Below the pieces are notes generated by a model, which saw nothing but the letters and a program-made list of their open reading frames with translations, was not told the DNA's origin and did no database searches. Positions 55,796 through 63,312 of a DNA stretch of 64,000 nucleotides are shown here, in pieces; position 1 is the stretch's first letter; each line of letters opens with the position of its first letter. Both the position numbers and the translations under genes were made by a program. This DNA is from Hyphomonas johnsonii MHS-2 (GTDB lineage: Bacteria > Pseudomonadota > Alphaproteobacteria > Caulobacterales > Hyphomonadaceae), in contig NZ_ARYK01000006.1 in NCBI RefSeq assembly GCF_000685275.1, forward strand, positions 186,001 through 250,000. Reading direction: 5' to 3'.

Positions 55796-56275
55796 ATGTC
55801 AAAGACACCGCAGACCAAGGGCAGGGGCGATGGCCTCGTTGCAGAGAACCGGCGTTCCCGGCGGGAGTATTCCGTCGAGGATACACTGGAGGCCGGCATC
55901 ATGCTGGTCGGTTCCGAGGTGAAATCCCTGCGCCAGGGCAAGGCCAATATTGCCGAAAGCTATGCCAGCGTCGAGGATGGCGGGCTCTACCTGATCAATT
56001 GCGACATCCCGATCTATAATGCCGCCAACCGGTTCAACCACGAGCCCAAGCGCAAGCGGAAGCTGCTGGTGTCGAAGCGGGAACTGGCGAAGCTGTCGCA
56101 GGAAGTGGAACGGGCGGGCCGCACGATCGTGCCGCTGAAGCTATATTTCAACGATCGGGGCATCGCCAAACTGCTGATCGGTACGGCGACCGGCCGCAAG
56201 GCGCACGACAAGCGCGAGAACGAGGCCAAGCGCGACTGGCAGCGGCAGAAGGCGCGGATCCTGAAAGAGGGGTGA
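55796..56275 (+). CDS. smpB: SsrA-binding protein SmpB
   Basis: 159 aa. It delivers tmRNA to stalled ribosomes. OB-fold motifs are [57 protein letters not shown] and [18 protein letters not shown]. The basic C-terminal tail ([25 protein letters not shown]) folds on the ribosome. Downstream of dapA; the large inverted repeat at 56301-56369 could end transcription. No tmRNA gene is seen in the window. Confidence 0.97.
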   Translation: MSKTPQTKGRGDGLVAENRRSRREYSVEDTLEAGIMLVGSEVKSLRQGKANIAESYASVEDGGLYLINCDIPIYNAANRFNHEPKRKRKLLVSKRELAKLSQEVERAGRTIVPLKLYFNDRGIAKLLIGTATGRKAHDKRENEAKRDWQRQKARILKEG

Positions 56276-56300
56276 GACGCAATACCGCCTGCCAAGAGGG

Positions 56301-56369
56301 CTCATCCTGAGCGAAGTCGAAGGAGAGCCCGTGCGCACGCACCCGTCCTTCGACTTCGCTCAGGATGAG
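56301..56369. repeat. 24-bp perfect inverted repeat (dispersed REP-like element)
   Basis: The arms at 56301-56324 and 56346-56369 are exact reverse complements around a 21-nt spacer that itself contains GTGCGCAC. The core TCATCCTGAGCGAAGTCGAA is a palindrome family I recall being scattered between convergent genes in many alphaproteobacterial genomes. It separates smpB from the convergent glycosylase gene and overlaps neither (the glycosylase stop is at 56376). It may act as a bidirectional terminator. Confidence 0.85.
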
Positions 56370-56375
56370 TGCTTT

Positions 56376-57047
56376 TCAGCCGACAATTTCTTTCGCCACG
56401 GCAAAAACGTCCTCGAACATTTCGGGCGTAAGGCGCTTCGTATTCGTGTTGTAGCGGCTGCAGTGATAGCTCGACAGCAGGGTCAGGGGGCGGCCGTCGA
56501 ATTCAACGTCATAGCGGGTGTTGTGGCCGAACGGATGGGCGCTGAGTTTCAGGCCCAGGGTGCGCACGGTCGAATCGTGGCTGATTTTTCCCAAACACAG
56601 CAATACCTTGAGATCGGGCAGGGCGGCGATGCGGGACTGCAGGAAGGGGCGGCAGGCGTTGATTTCGGCGCCGATCGGCTTGTTTTCCGGGGGTACGCAG
56701 CGTACCGCATTGGTGATCATGGCCTTTTTCAGCTTTAGACCATCTTCGGGGTCTGCCGCGTAAGTGCCTGACGAAAAACCGAATTTTTCCAGCGTCGCAT
56801 AGAGAAGGTCGCCCGCCCAGTCGCCAGTGAAGGGCCGGCCCGTGCGGTTGGCCCCGGTCACGCCGGGGGCGAGGCCGACGACCAGAAGACGAGCGGTTTC
56901 ATCCCCAAAACTCGGCACCGCGCCGTTGAACCAGTCCGGCTCGCGGGCGGAGACCGTCTCGCGATAGGTCACGAGCCGGGGGCAGAGGGGGCAGTCGCGG
57001 GGCGCTTCGGGGGGTGGCAGGGGGGTGGAGGGGGCCTTAGTAGCCAT
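56376..57047 (-). CDS. Type-5 uracil-DNA glycosylase (UdgB-like)
   Basis: 223 aa. It removes uracil and deaminated bases from DNA. It has an Fe-S cluster set, C19 and C22 (DCPLCPRL), C117 (NAVRCVPP) and C132 (INACRPF); motif A GLAPGVTGANRTGRPFTGD; and the motif B region SYHCSRYNTNTKRLTPEMF, with Cys where Pro or Val is usual. The lack of a polar Asp or Asn in the GLAPG loop is typical of family 5. The ATG at 57047 overlaps the ggt stop by 11 nt; the longer frame lies in ggt. Confidence 0.88.
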   Translation of the reverse strand: MATKAPSTPLPPPEAPRDCPLCPRLVTYRETVSAREPDWFNGAVPSFGDETARLLVVGLAPGVTGANRTGRPFTGDWAGDLLYATLEKFGFSSGTYAADPEDGLKLKKAMITNAVRCVPPENKPIGAEINACRPFLQSRIAALPDLKVLLCLGKISHDSTVRTLGLKLSAHPFGHNTRYDVEFDGRPLTLLSSYHCSRYNTNTKRLTPEMFEDVFAVAKEIVG

Positions 57048-59109
57048 CCGCGGCGCCGTCCTTGCGCATTTCGGTGGCGGCGATCCAGGCGCCGGAGTCG
57101 AAATCGCGCATGATGGCCTGATAACCGCCGGCATTGGCCGAACAGCACTCGACCGTATGGCCGCGGGCCTCGAGTTCGGCGCGGGTGGCGGGCGGGATGC
57201 CGCTTTCGAGGTGGACCACACCGATATCGGCTTCGCACGCGTCACCATCGAGGGCGTTGGTCGGCTCGCAGCCGCCGGTATGTTCCCAGCGCGCGGCGTC
57301 GCCGGCTTCCTGCAGGCCCATGTCGAAGTCGACGAGGTTGAGGATCACCTGCACGTGGCCTTGCGGCTGCATGCCGCCGCCCATCAGGCCGAAGCTGAGC
57401 CAGGGCTCGAACGGGCAGGCCTGTTCGATCGGCACGGCGCGAGCCTGGCAACCGGGCATGTCCTTCCTGAAGGCGAAGGCCGGGATGATGGTGTGGAAGG
57501 GGCGCTTGCCGGGGGCGAAGACGTTGGGGTGGGCCGGGTCGAGGCTGAACAGCTGGCCGCGATCCTGGAACATGAAGCCGAGCCCGTCAGCGACAAGGCC
57601 GGAGCCCATGCCGCGATAGTTCGACTGGATCAGGGAGACCATCATGCCGTCACTGTCGGTGACGGTGAGATAGGTCGTGTCGCCGTCTTTCAGCTTGGCG
57701 TCGGCCTCGGCAAGCCGCGCATCGAGCCAGGCGCGTGTCCGCTCGAGGGCCGTTTGTTCCTCTTGTGTCAGCCCGTCCTGCGCGAGCGCGGTTTCCGTCT
57801 CGCCGAGCTTCGCCTGGAACTGTTCAATCCGTAACTGCTCTGCGGCTGAATCGGCTGCATGAGGCAGATAACCCGGAACCTTGTTCACATCGGCATTGGC
57901 CTGGTTCAGGTCGATGGCAGAGGCGCGCAACCGGGCATAGGCCGGGTTCAGGAACTGATCGGCGTCAATGTCGGAATAGGCCGGGTCCGCATAGCCTCTC
58001 GCCCGGTCAACAAAGGCGAGACGCTTGGCTTCCACCTGCGCCATGATCGAGTCGGCAGAGCCGAAGCCCATGCTGCGCAGGTCGAACTTTTCCAGCATCT
58101 GCAGCATTTGCAGGGCCGCGATGCCTTGTGTGTTCGGCGGCAATTCGCACACCTTGGTGTCTTCGCGATAGGTCACGCAGACCGGCTCGACCCATTCGCC
58201 TGTGTGGGCGGCGAAGTCTTCGTAGCGAAGTGGCCCGCCGATGCGTTCGAAATAGGCGCCCATGACGTGGGCGGTGTCGCCCTTGTAGAACTCGTCGCGG
58301 CCGCGCAGGGCGATGCGTTCCAGCGTGTTGGCAAGGTCCGGGTTGGTGAACAGGCTGCCTTCATGGGGCATGGGCGAGAAATAGGTCTTCTTTGCGTTGT
58401 CATACTCTTCCAGCATGCCGCTTTCGAAGGCCGGCTCGAACCGTTTCGGGCCGAAGCTCCAGTAATAGGAAATGACTTCCGGCACAGGCGCGCCTGCGCG
58501 GGCGTAACGGATGGCCGGTTCGAGATCCATGTTGATCGGGCGGCGGCCGAATTTTTCGTGCAGGGCAAACCAGGCGTCGACCGTGCCGGGCACGGTGACC
58601 GGGGCGGTGCCGAAGGGCGGGATTTCCTTGCCGTCCATGTATGTGTCGGCCTTGGCCTGCACGTCTGCCAGCGTGGCGCCCATGGCGGACCGACCGGAGC
58701 CGTTATAGCCGTAGAGCTGCTGTGTCGTCGGGTCCCAGACGATGGCGAACAGGTCTCCGCCGATGCCGTTGGCGGTTGGCTCGACGAGGCCGAGCATGGC
58801 GTTCGCCGCGATGGCGGCGTCCATGGCGCTGCCGCCAGCCTTCATCACGTCGAGGGCGGTCTGCGTGGCCAGAGGATGGGCGGTTGCGGCGGCGGCATGG
58901 GGCGCAACGACAGCCGAGCGCACGCCGATCGGGTGGCCGGCGGGCATGCGGTCACCGGGGCCGGGGGCAATGTCCGCTGTCTCGACGGACGCCGGTGGCG
59001 CTGTATCCGCAACCGGCGCGAGGGCGTCATCGCCGGCATCGGTCGGGGTCAGCGATGCGCAGGACACCGCGAGCAGCATGGCGGCGCCTGTCAGGATTGG
59101 TTTCATCAT
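57037..59109 (-). CDS. ggt: Gamma-glutamyltransferase, lipoprotein
   Basis: 690 aa Ntn hydrolase acting on gamma-glutamyl compounds such as glutathione. The lipoprotein signal is MMKPILTGAAMLLAVSC. The large subunit contains GVRSAVVAPHAAAATAHPLA, AMDAAIAANAMLGLVEPTA and GDLFAIVW. Autoprocessing is expected at the Thr of KDGDTTYLTVTD, followed by MVSLIQSNYRGMGSG and LMGGGMQPQGHVQ. It starts MMKP, sharing one base with the upstream TIGR02301 stop. The product is probably anchored in the periplasm. Confidence 0.92.
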   Translation of the reverse strand: MMKPILTGAAMLLAVSCASLTPTDAGDDALAPVADTAPPASVETADIAPGPGDRMPAGHPIGVRSAVVAPHAAAATAHPLATQTALDVMKAGGSAMDAAIAANAMLGLVEPTANGIGGDLFAIVWDPTTQQLYGYNGSGRSAMGATLADVQAKADTYMDGKEIPPFGTAPVTVPGTVDAWFALHEKFGRRPINMDLEPAIRYARAGAPVPEVISYYWSFGPKRFEPAFESGMLEEYDNAKKTYFSPMPHEGSLFTNPDLANTLERIALRGRDEFYKGDTAHVMGAYFERIGGPLRYEDFAAHTGEWVEPVCVTYREDTKVCELPPNTQGIAALQMLQMLEKFDLRSMGFGSADSIMAQVEAKRLAFVDRARGYADPAYSDIDADQFLNPAYARLRASAIDLNQANADVNKVPGYLPHAADSAAEQLRIEQFQAKLGETETALAQDGLTQEEQTALERTRAWLDARLAEADAKLKDGDTTYLTVTDSDGMMVSLIQSNYRGMGSGLVADGLGFMFQDRGQLFSLDPAHPNVFAPGKRPFHTIIPAFAFRKDMPGCQARAVPIEQACPFEPWLSFGLMGGGMQPQGHVQVILNLVDFDMGLQEAGDAARWEHTGGCEPTNALDGDACEADIGVVHLESGIPPATRAELEARGHTVECCSANAGGYQAIMRDFDSGAWIAATEMRKDGAADGY

Positions 59110-59534
59110 CAGTTCGGCCCTCGCTTGCGTGTTTCCTTGGGAAAGTAATGGGTCGCCATGCGGCCGGAAATTTCCTGGCCGGCGCGGGCGAAGCGCGCCT
59201 CGGCCTCGACGGCGCGGTTGTCGCACGTCAGGTACTGCGCGCTGGTGCGGCTGTAGGCATTGTTGAAGCCCTCGACGAGCGCGGAGCGGAGGTTGCCGCG
59301 GTCCGGCGCTTCATAGGCCAGCATGTCGGCCATGTAGCGGCGCCAGTACTGGTCCTCGCGGCCATTGCAGCGCATCCGGATCGCGTGGGCCGACCCGAGC
59401 GTCGCAGCGAGTTCGGCCGCGTCGCGGAAATAGTCCGGCCCGCGCAGGGGAATACCAGCCTGCGCCACGGCAGAGCTTGCACCCGCGAACAGGAGCGCGC
59501 TAAGCAGGGCGCCATGAAAGACTGTCTTGTTCAT
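59109..59534 (-). CDS. TIGR02301-type exported protein
   Basis: 141 aa. Signal peptide about 1-25 (GALLSALLFAGASSAVAQ), then RGPDYFRDAAELAATLGSAHAIRMRCNGREDQYWRRYM and FNNAYSRTSAQYLTCDNRAVEAEARFARAG, the conserved pattern of the alphaproteobacterial TIGR02301 family. Two Cys (in RMRCNG and LTCDN) may form a disulfide. The function is unknown. It is coupled to ggt by overlapping stop/start. Its start overlaps, head to head, the start of the 2-hydroxyacid dehydrogenase gene by 21 bp. Confidence 0.8.
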   Translation of the reverse strand: MNKTVFHGALLSALLFAGASSAVAQAGIPLRGPDYFRDAAELAATLGSAHAIRMRCNGREDQYWRRYMADMLAYEAPDRGNLRSALVEGFNNAYSRTSAQYLTCDNRAVEAEARFARAGQEISGRMATHYFPKETRKRGPN

Positions 59535-60506
59535 GCGAAGACCTTCGCGCGCATCGCCCCGAGGCTCAAGAGCTTCGAAGACAAACTCAATATCATCGTG
59601 ATGGACGATTCCGGCGCATTCGCCAATGCGCGGACGGGAGAAGCCGTCGTGGAACCGAAACCGGAGATCGCTTTCGGCAATGCCGACGCCTTTTTTGGGC
59701 CGAGCGTCCGCGAATTCGTGCTGGCGGTTGCGCGCAGCGACCGGCTCGACTGGTTCCAGTCTGCCGCGGCAGGCATCGAGAACCCGGCCTTCGTGATGAT
59801 CGGCCAGGCCGCACGGACGTTCACAACCAACCATACCCAGTCGGAAGCCATGGCCGAATGGGCCCTCTGGCAGGCGCTCGACTTTTTCCGGCAGGGACCA
59901 AAGCACCGCGCCCAGCAGGCGGCGGGGCATTGGGAACGCCACGATTCACGCGAAATCCGTCGCTCGAAATGGCTGATTGTCGGCTTTGGCTCAATCGGCG
60001 CATCGACAGGCAGGCGGGTCATGGCGCTGGGCGGCGAAGTGACCGGCGTGCGCCGCTCGCAGGGCCTGGCCGAAGGGGCCGACAGGATCGTGCCTCCAGA
60101 CCGGATGATGGCCGAATTGCCGGGCGCAGATGTCGTGCTGGTGTGCCTGCCGCACACACCGGAAACCGAGGGCATGGCGAATGCGGACTTCTTCGCGGCG
60201 ATGAAGCCGGATGCATTGTTCATGAATCTCGGCCGCGGTGCGCTGGTGGACGAGGCGGCCCTGATGGCGGCGCTCGACGCCGGCCGCCCGGCGCACGCGG
60301 CGCTGGACGTTGCGTCGGAAGAGCCGCTGCCCAGGGACAACCCGCTCTGGTCGCACCCCGGCGTGACGCTGACCCCGCATGACAGCCCGCAGACGCAAGG
60401 CACGATCATCGGCGCCGACGACACGTTCATCGAGAACCTGCACCGTTACTTCAATGGCGAGCCGCTGCACCACCTTATCGACAAGGCAGAGTTCGCGGCA
60501 GGCTGA
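59514..60506 (+). CDS. D-isomer-specific 2-hydroxyacid dehydrogenase
   Basis: 330 aa NAD(P)-dependent dehydrogenase. The Rossmann motif is VGFGSIGASTGRRVMALGG. The substrate-binding Arg is in NLGRGALVDEAAL, the catalytic Glu in LDVASEEPLPRDNPLW, and the catalytic His in LTPHDS. An Arg follows the beta2 strand (VTGVRRSQG), which favours NADP over NAD. The likely substrate is glyoxylate/hydroxypyruvate-like but unproven. The start is MKDCLVHAKTF; a much longer open frame upstream is antisense to ggt and is rejected. Confidence 0.87.
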   Translation: MKDCLVHAKTFARIAPRLKSFEDKLNIIVMDDSGAFANARTGEAVVEPKPEIAFGNADAFFGPSVREFVLAVARSDRLDWFQSAAAGIENPAFVMIGQAARTFTTNHTQSEAMAEWALWQALDFFRQGPKHRAQQAAGHWERHDSREIRRSKWLIVGFGSIGASTGRRVMALGGEVTGVRRSQGLAEGADRIVPPDRMMAELPGADVVLVCLPHTPETEGMANADFFAAMKPDALFMNLGRGALVDEAALMAALDAGRPAHAALDVASEEPLPRDNPLWSHPGVTLTPHDSPQTQGTIIGADDTFIENLHRYFNGEPLHHLIDKAEFAAG

Positions 60507-60527
60507 GCGGCGCCCGCAGGGCGTGCA

Positions 60528-61013
60528 TCACAGGCTGATCTCTGCGGTCTTGTCCTTGTAGTCTTTCTTCGGATCGCCCCCGAACAGCATCTTCATGCCG
60601 GCAAACACACTGTTCTCGTTAAGCCAGACATGCGCGTGCTCGAGCTCCAGCCGCAGCAGCCGCAGTTTCGGATCGTGCTGCCCGTCATACCAGGCTGCAA
60701 CGAACGGGTTCCACAGGCGATCGACGACAGCCTGGTCGTCGTGACGCTGGAGCTGGCCGTGGAGTGTCGCGAACAGGCCGTGCCCCTTGGACACGAATTG
60801 CGCCGTCGCCGGCTTGGTGTCCATGCCCAGGTCCTGCACCAGGTCGACGTCGCTGGCAGAGAATATCCAGATCGGGCCGGCGCTTTCATGCTCGATGATT
60901 GCCGTCATCGGCTGGCTTGCGCCTTCCCCTTCGTTTGCAAGGCCGATCATGATCGTCCTGTCAGACTTCAGTTGCGACCATAGCTTGTTTTCGATTTCCG
61001 TCTGGCTCGACAT
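60528..61013 (-). CDS. Pyridoxamine 5'-phosphate oxidase-like (general stress protein 26) protein
   Basis: 161-aa split-barrel flavin-binding family protein: MSSQTEIENKLWSQLKSDRTIMIGLA, then PMTAIIEHESAGPIWIFSA, KPATAQFVSKGHGLFATLHGQL, and the C-terminal DPKLRLLRLELEHAHVWL typical of the GS26-like group. It probably binds FMN or F420-like cofactors; no pathway is assigned. I start at MSSQ rather than 11 codons upstream, because the family N-terminus matches. Confidence 0.85.
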   Translation of the reverse strand: MSSQTEIENKLWSQLKSDRTIMIGLANEGEGASQPMTAIIEHESAGPIWIFSASDVDLVQDLGMDTKPATAQFVSKGHGLFATLHGQLQRHDDQAVVDRLWNPFVAAWYDGQHDPKLRLLRLELEHAHVWLNENSVFAGMKMLFGGDPKKDYKDKTAEISL

Positions 61014-61108
61014 GCCTGTCTCCTGTGTTGGGTTGCCGCACACCAACAGGCGATGGCGCAGACGGTTCCGCGCAGGCGGGATGCACCCGCAGGAGGCCGG
61101 GGCTTACT

Positions 61109-61249
61109 TCATGCCGGATGACTTCCAGCGGCCCGGCGGGGACGGGACCCCAGGAGCGCCTCGATCGCGCCGGTGTCGAGGGCGTTGACGGGCGGCCGGT
61201 CGAGGGGGACCAGGACCTGCCCGCCGGACGTTTCGGACAGAACGCCCGT
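61109..61249 (-). pseudogene. Remnant of an enoyl-CoA hydratase-like gene
   Basis: The minus strand directly behind the nitronate monooxygenase stop reads TGVLSETSGGQVLVPLDR then PPVNALDTGAIEALL. This is the typical N-terminal strand of crotonase-family proteins (V-LDRPPVNAL). It has no ATG, GTG or TTG start, the frame opens inside the nmo gene after a stop, and the similarity ends after about 33 residues (SRPRRAAGSHPA, then stop). The most economical reading is a decayed fragment; chance is possible because it is short. Confidence 0.4.
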
Positions 61250-61250
61250 G

Positions 61251-62234
61251 TCAGGCCTGTTCGGACGTTTTCATGCCCGCCATCCGGTCGATTGCCGCTT
61301 CGGCATCGCGCATGATGTCCGCGACGATCGTGGCCACGGGCTTGACCGCGTTCACGCCGCCAGCCGACTGGCCCATCGCAAAACAGGACGTGTCGGGATC
61401 GAGCTTCGCCTCGTCGACAATGCCACCGATGCCGCCAATGACGCCCGTCTGGCTCGAATGGATGGCCTGGAACGGGAAGGGCTGGATGTCCTGCGGACGG
61501 GTTTCCCAGTCATTGATGTAGTCATTGGTGCGGCAGCGCATCGGCTTGCCGGAATAGCAGCGCGTGCGGGTCGTGTCGGTGTCGCCTGCATTGACGATGG
61601 CCTGCTTGTACATGTTGGCGGCGTGGGCCTCTTCGGATGCGATGAAGCGTGTGCCCATCCAGACGCCGCAGGCACCGAGGGCGAGGGCGGCTGCGAGGCC
61701 GCGCCCGTCATAGATGCCGCCGGCAGCGATGACGGGGATCTTCACGGCTTCGACCGCCTGCGCGACAAGCGGCAGCGTGCCGACAAGGCCGGTATGGCCG
61801 CCACCTTCGCCACCCTGCAGAATCACTGCGTCACATCCGGCCTGCTCGGCCTTGACTGCGTGTTTCACGGCACCGCCGACGACCATGACCTTCACGCCGG
61901 CATCCTTCAGGCGCTTCATGATCGGCAGGGGCACGCCGAGGCCGGCGACAAACGAATCAGCGCCGCCCTTGATGATCACGTCGACGGATTCCTCGAGGCT
62001 TTCGGGACTGGCGGCAAGAAGATCGACGCCGAACGGCTTGTCCGTCAGTTCGCGGACACGTTTCATCTGGCCGGCAATGAAGTCGGGCCCGGTGCCGGCC
62101 ATGCCAAGGACGCCATAGCCGCCCGCATTGCACATCGCGGCGCAGAGCTCGGCATAGGACACGCCTCCCATGCCGGCCAGCATGATGGGATGCTTGATTT
62201 TCAACATCTGGGTCAGAGCCGTATTCAGGGCCAT
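61251..62234 (-). CDS. Nitronate monooxygenase (2-nitropropane dioxygenase family)
   Basis: 327-aa FMN TIM-barrel enzyme: PIMLAGMGGVSYAELCAAMCNAGGYGVLG at the N-terminus, VMVVGGAVKHAVKAEQAGCDAVILQGGEGGGHTG (catalytic-region GGHTG), PVIAAGGIYDGRGLAAALALGA and GVWMGTRF. Enzymes of this group oxidise nitronates or act as NADH:quinone reductases. I start at MALNTALTQMLKI; the frame is open further upstream without similarity. A remnant of a crotonase-like gene follows immediately. Confidence 0.9.
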   Translation of the reverse strand: MALNTALTQMLKIKHPIMLAGMGGVSYAELCAAMCNAGGYGVLGMAGTGPDFIAGQMKRVRELTDKPFGVDLLAASPESLEESVDVIIKGGADSFVAGLGVPLPIMKRLKDAGVKVMVVGGAVKHAVKAEQAGCDAVILQGGEGGGHTGLVGTLPLVAQAVEAVKIPVIAAGGIYDGRGLAAALALGACGVWMGTRFIASEEAHAANMYKQAIVNAGDTDTTRTRCYSGKPMRCRTNDYINDWETRPQDIQPFPFQAIHSSQTGVIGGIGGIVDEAKLDPDTSCFAMGQSAGGVNAVKPVATIVADIMRDAEAAIDRMAGMKTSEQA

Positions 62235-62438
62235 GGGGAATGTCCTTCTTGCAATGGATTCTGGTGCAGCCACTCTAGATGCCCACCCTAAGGTCAATGC
62301 AAGTCGCCATGATATTGGGCGGCACCTGACACAATCGCCCTTGGTTTGCCGCAATCCCGCCGCGATCTGCCGTCAAATAAGGCGGCAAGCCGACGGATTG
62401 TCCATCGGCCGAACAAGTCAAAAAGAGGGGAAGCTCCT

Positions 62439-62732
62439 ATGACGAAACTTTTTGCAAGCGCTGCTGTTGCAGCACTTCTCGCTGGCGGTGCCATGGCCAT
62501 GGGTCCTGAGACGGATGCAATGGCAGCTCCGGAAGCGACTGTTGAAGCGGCTGATGCTGCTGAAGTCACAGTAGCTGACGAAGCAGACGTTGTTGTCGCT
62601 GACGAAGCGGACGTTGTTGTGGAAGCACAAGGTGACGGCGAAGCCGAAGTTGTCGCCGAAGAAGAAGTAGAAGCAGACGTCGAAGCCGACGCTGAAGTCG
62701 AAGCAGAAGCTTCGACCCCGGATGCCGAATAG
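62439..62732 (+). CDS. Small secreted, highly acidic protein
   Basis: 97 aa. Signal peptide about 1-20 (MTKLFASAAVAALLAGGAMA). The mature part is almost only Ala, Val, Glu and Asp, with a direct repeat VADEADVVV / VADEADVVV (about residues 45-62) and EADVEADAEVEAEA. Very low pI expected; probably disordered. Codons are rich in GCT/GTT/GAA, unlike its GC-rich neighbours, as in highly expressed genes. AAGAGGGG ribosome site; strong terminator 22 nt after the stop. No known family. Confidence 0.72.
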   Translation: MTKLFASAAVAALLAGGAMAMGPETDAMAAPEATVEAADAAEVTVADEADVVVADEADVVVEAQGDGEAEVVAEEEVEADVEADAEVEAEASTPDAE

Positions 62733-62754
62733 CAGCCGATCCTACAGGAATTTG

Positions 62755-62783
62755 CCCTCTCCCTACCGGGAGGGGGCTTTTTC
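62755..62783 (+). terminator. Rho-independent terminator
   Basis: The stem GCCCTCTCCC / GGGAGGGGGC with a TACC loop is followed by TTTTT, directly after the acidic-protein gene. Confidence 0.85.
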
Positions 62784-62901
62784 CACTATAGAGACTGAAG
62801 GGCCGGGCCAACACGGTCGTCTGACAAAATGAACTTTTAGTAATGAGCGGGAAGTGCTATGGGCCGTCCCGGTCATTGGACCAATAACAGGGGTAATACG
62901 A

Positions 62902-63237
62902 ATGAAGAACATCATGATCATCGGCGCTGCAGCGCTGGCTCTCGCCGCTTGCAGCCCCAAAGCAGATACAGCACCAGCTGCCGAATCGGCGCTCGATACG
63001 GCCAGCGAAGCTGTTGATACGGCAGCAGCTGCTGCTGACGAAGCCCTCGACACTGCTGGTGAAGCGCTTGACGCTGCCGCAGAGAGCGACACTGTTGAAG
63101 CTGCTACGGCTGCTGTTGACGCTGCCGGTGACGCTGTTGATTCGGCAATGGACACTGCGTCCGACGCTGTTGACGCTGCAACGGACGCTGTGGAAGCCGC
63201 AGCCGAAGAAGTGACCGAAGAAGCACCACAGGAATAA
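62902..63237 (+). CDS. Alanine-rich heptad-repeat lipoprotein
   Basis: 111 aa. Lipoprotein signal with lipobox LAAC (MKNIMIIGAAALALAAC). The mature chain is a run of about ten heptads of the type A-(V/L)-D-x-A-x-(E/D) (ALDTASEAVDTAAA, TAGEALDAAAE, DAVDSAMDTASDAVDAATDAVEAA). This predicts one long acidic amphipathic helix tethered to a membrane, reminiscent of Lpp or LEA-like small lipoproteins without being homologous. GCT/GTT-rich codons and a strong terminator suggest high expression. AACAGGGG precedes the ATG. Confidence 0.78.
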   Translation: MKNIMIIGAAALALAACSPKADTAPAAESALDTASEAVDTAAAAADEALDTAGEALDAAAESDTVEAATAAVDAAGDAVDSAMDTASDAVDAATDAVEAAAEEVTEEAPQE

Positions 63238-63261
63238 GCAAGGCGGTTTACGCCGAGACGC

Positions 63262-63294
63262 AAAAGGGCCGCTCCCAGGGAGCGGCCCTTTTTT
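63262..63294. terminator. Strong bidirectional terminator
   Basis: The perfect 15-bp inverted repeat AAAAGGGCCGCTCCC / GGGAGCGGCCCTTTT extends into six T residues. It lies between the heptad lipoprotein gene and the convergent SDR gene. Confidence 0.9.
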
Positions 63295-63312
63295 GTCCGG
63301 ACGCCGTTCGGC

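Noticed and set aside
58641..59513. Long N-terminal extension of the 2-hydroxyacid dehydrogenase frame
   Set aside because: It is antisense to ggt and the TIGR02301 gene and Arg/Pro/Trp-rich; the family N-terminus begins at the ATG at 59514.
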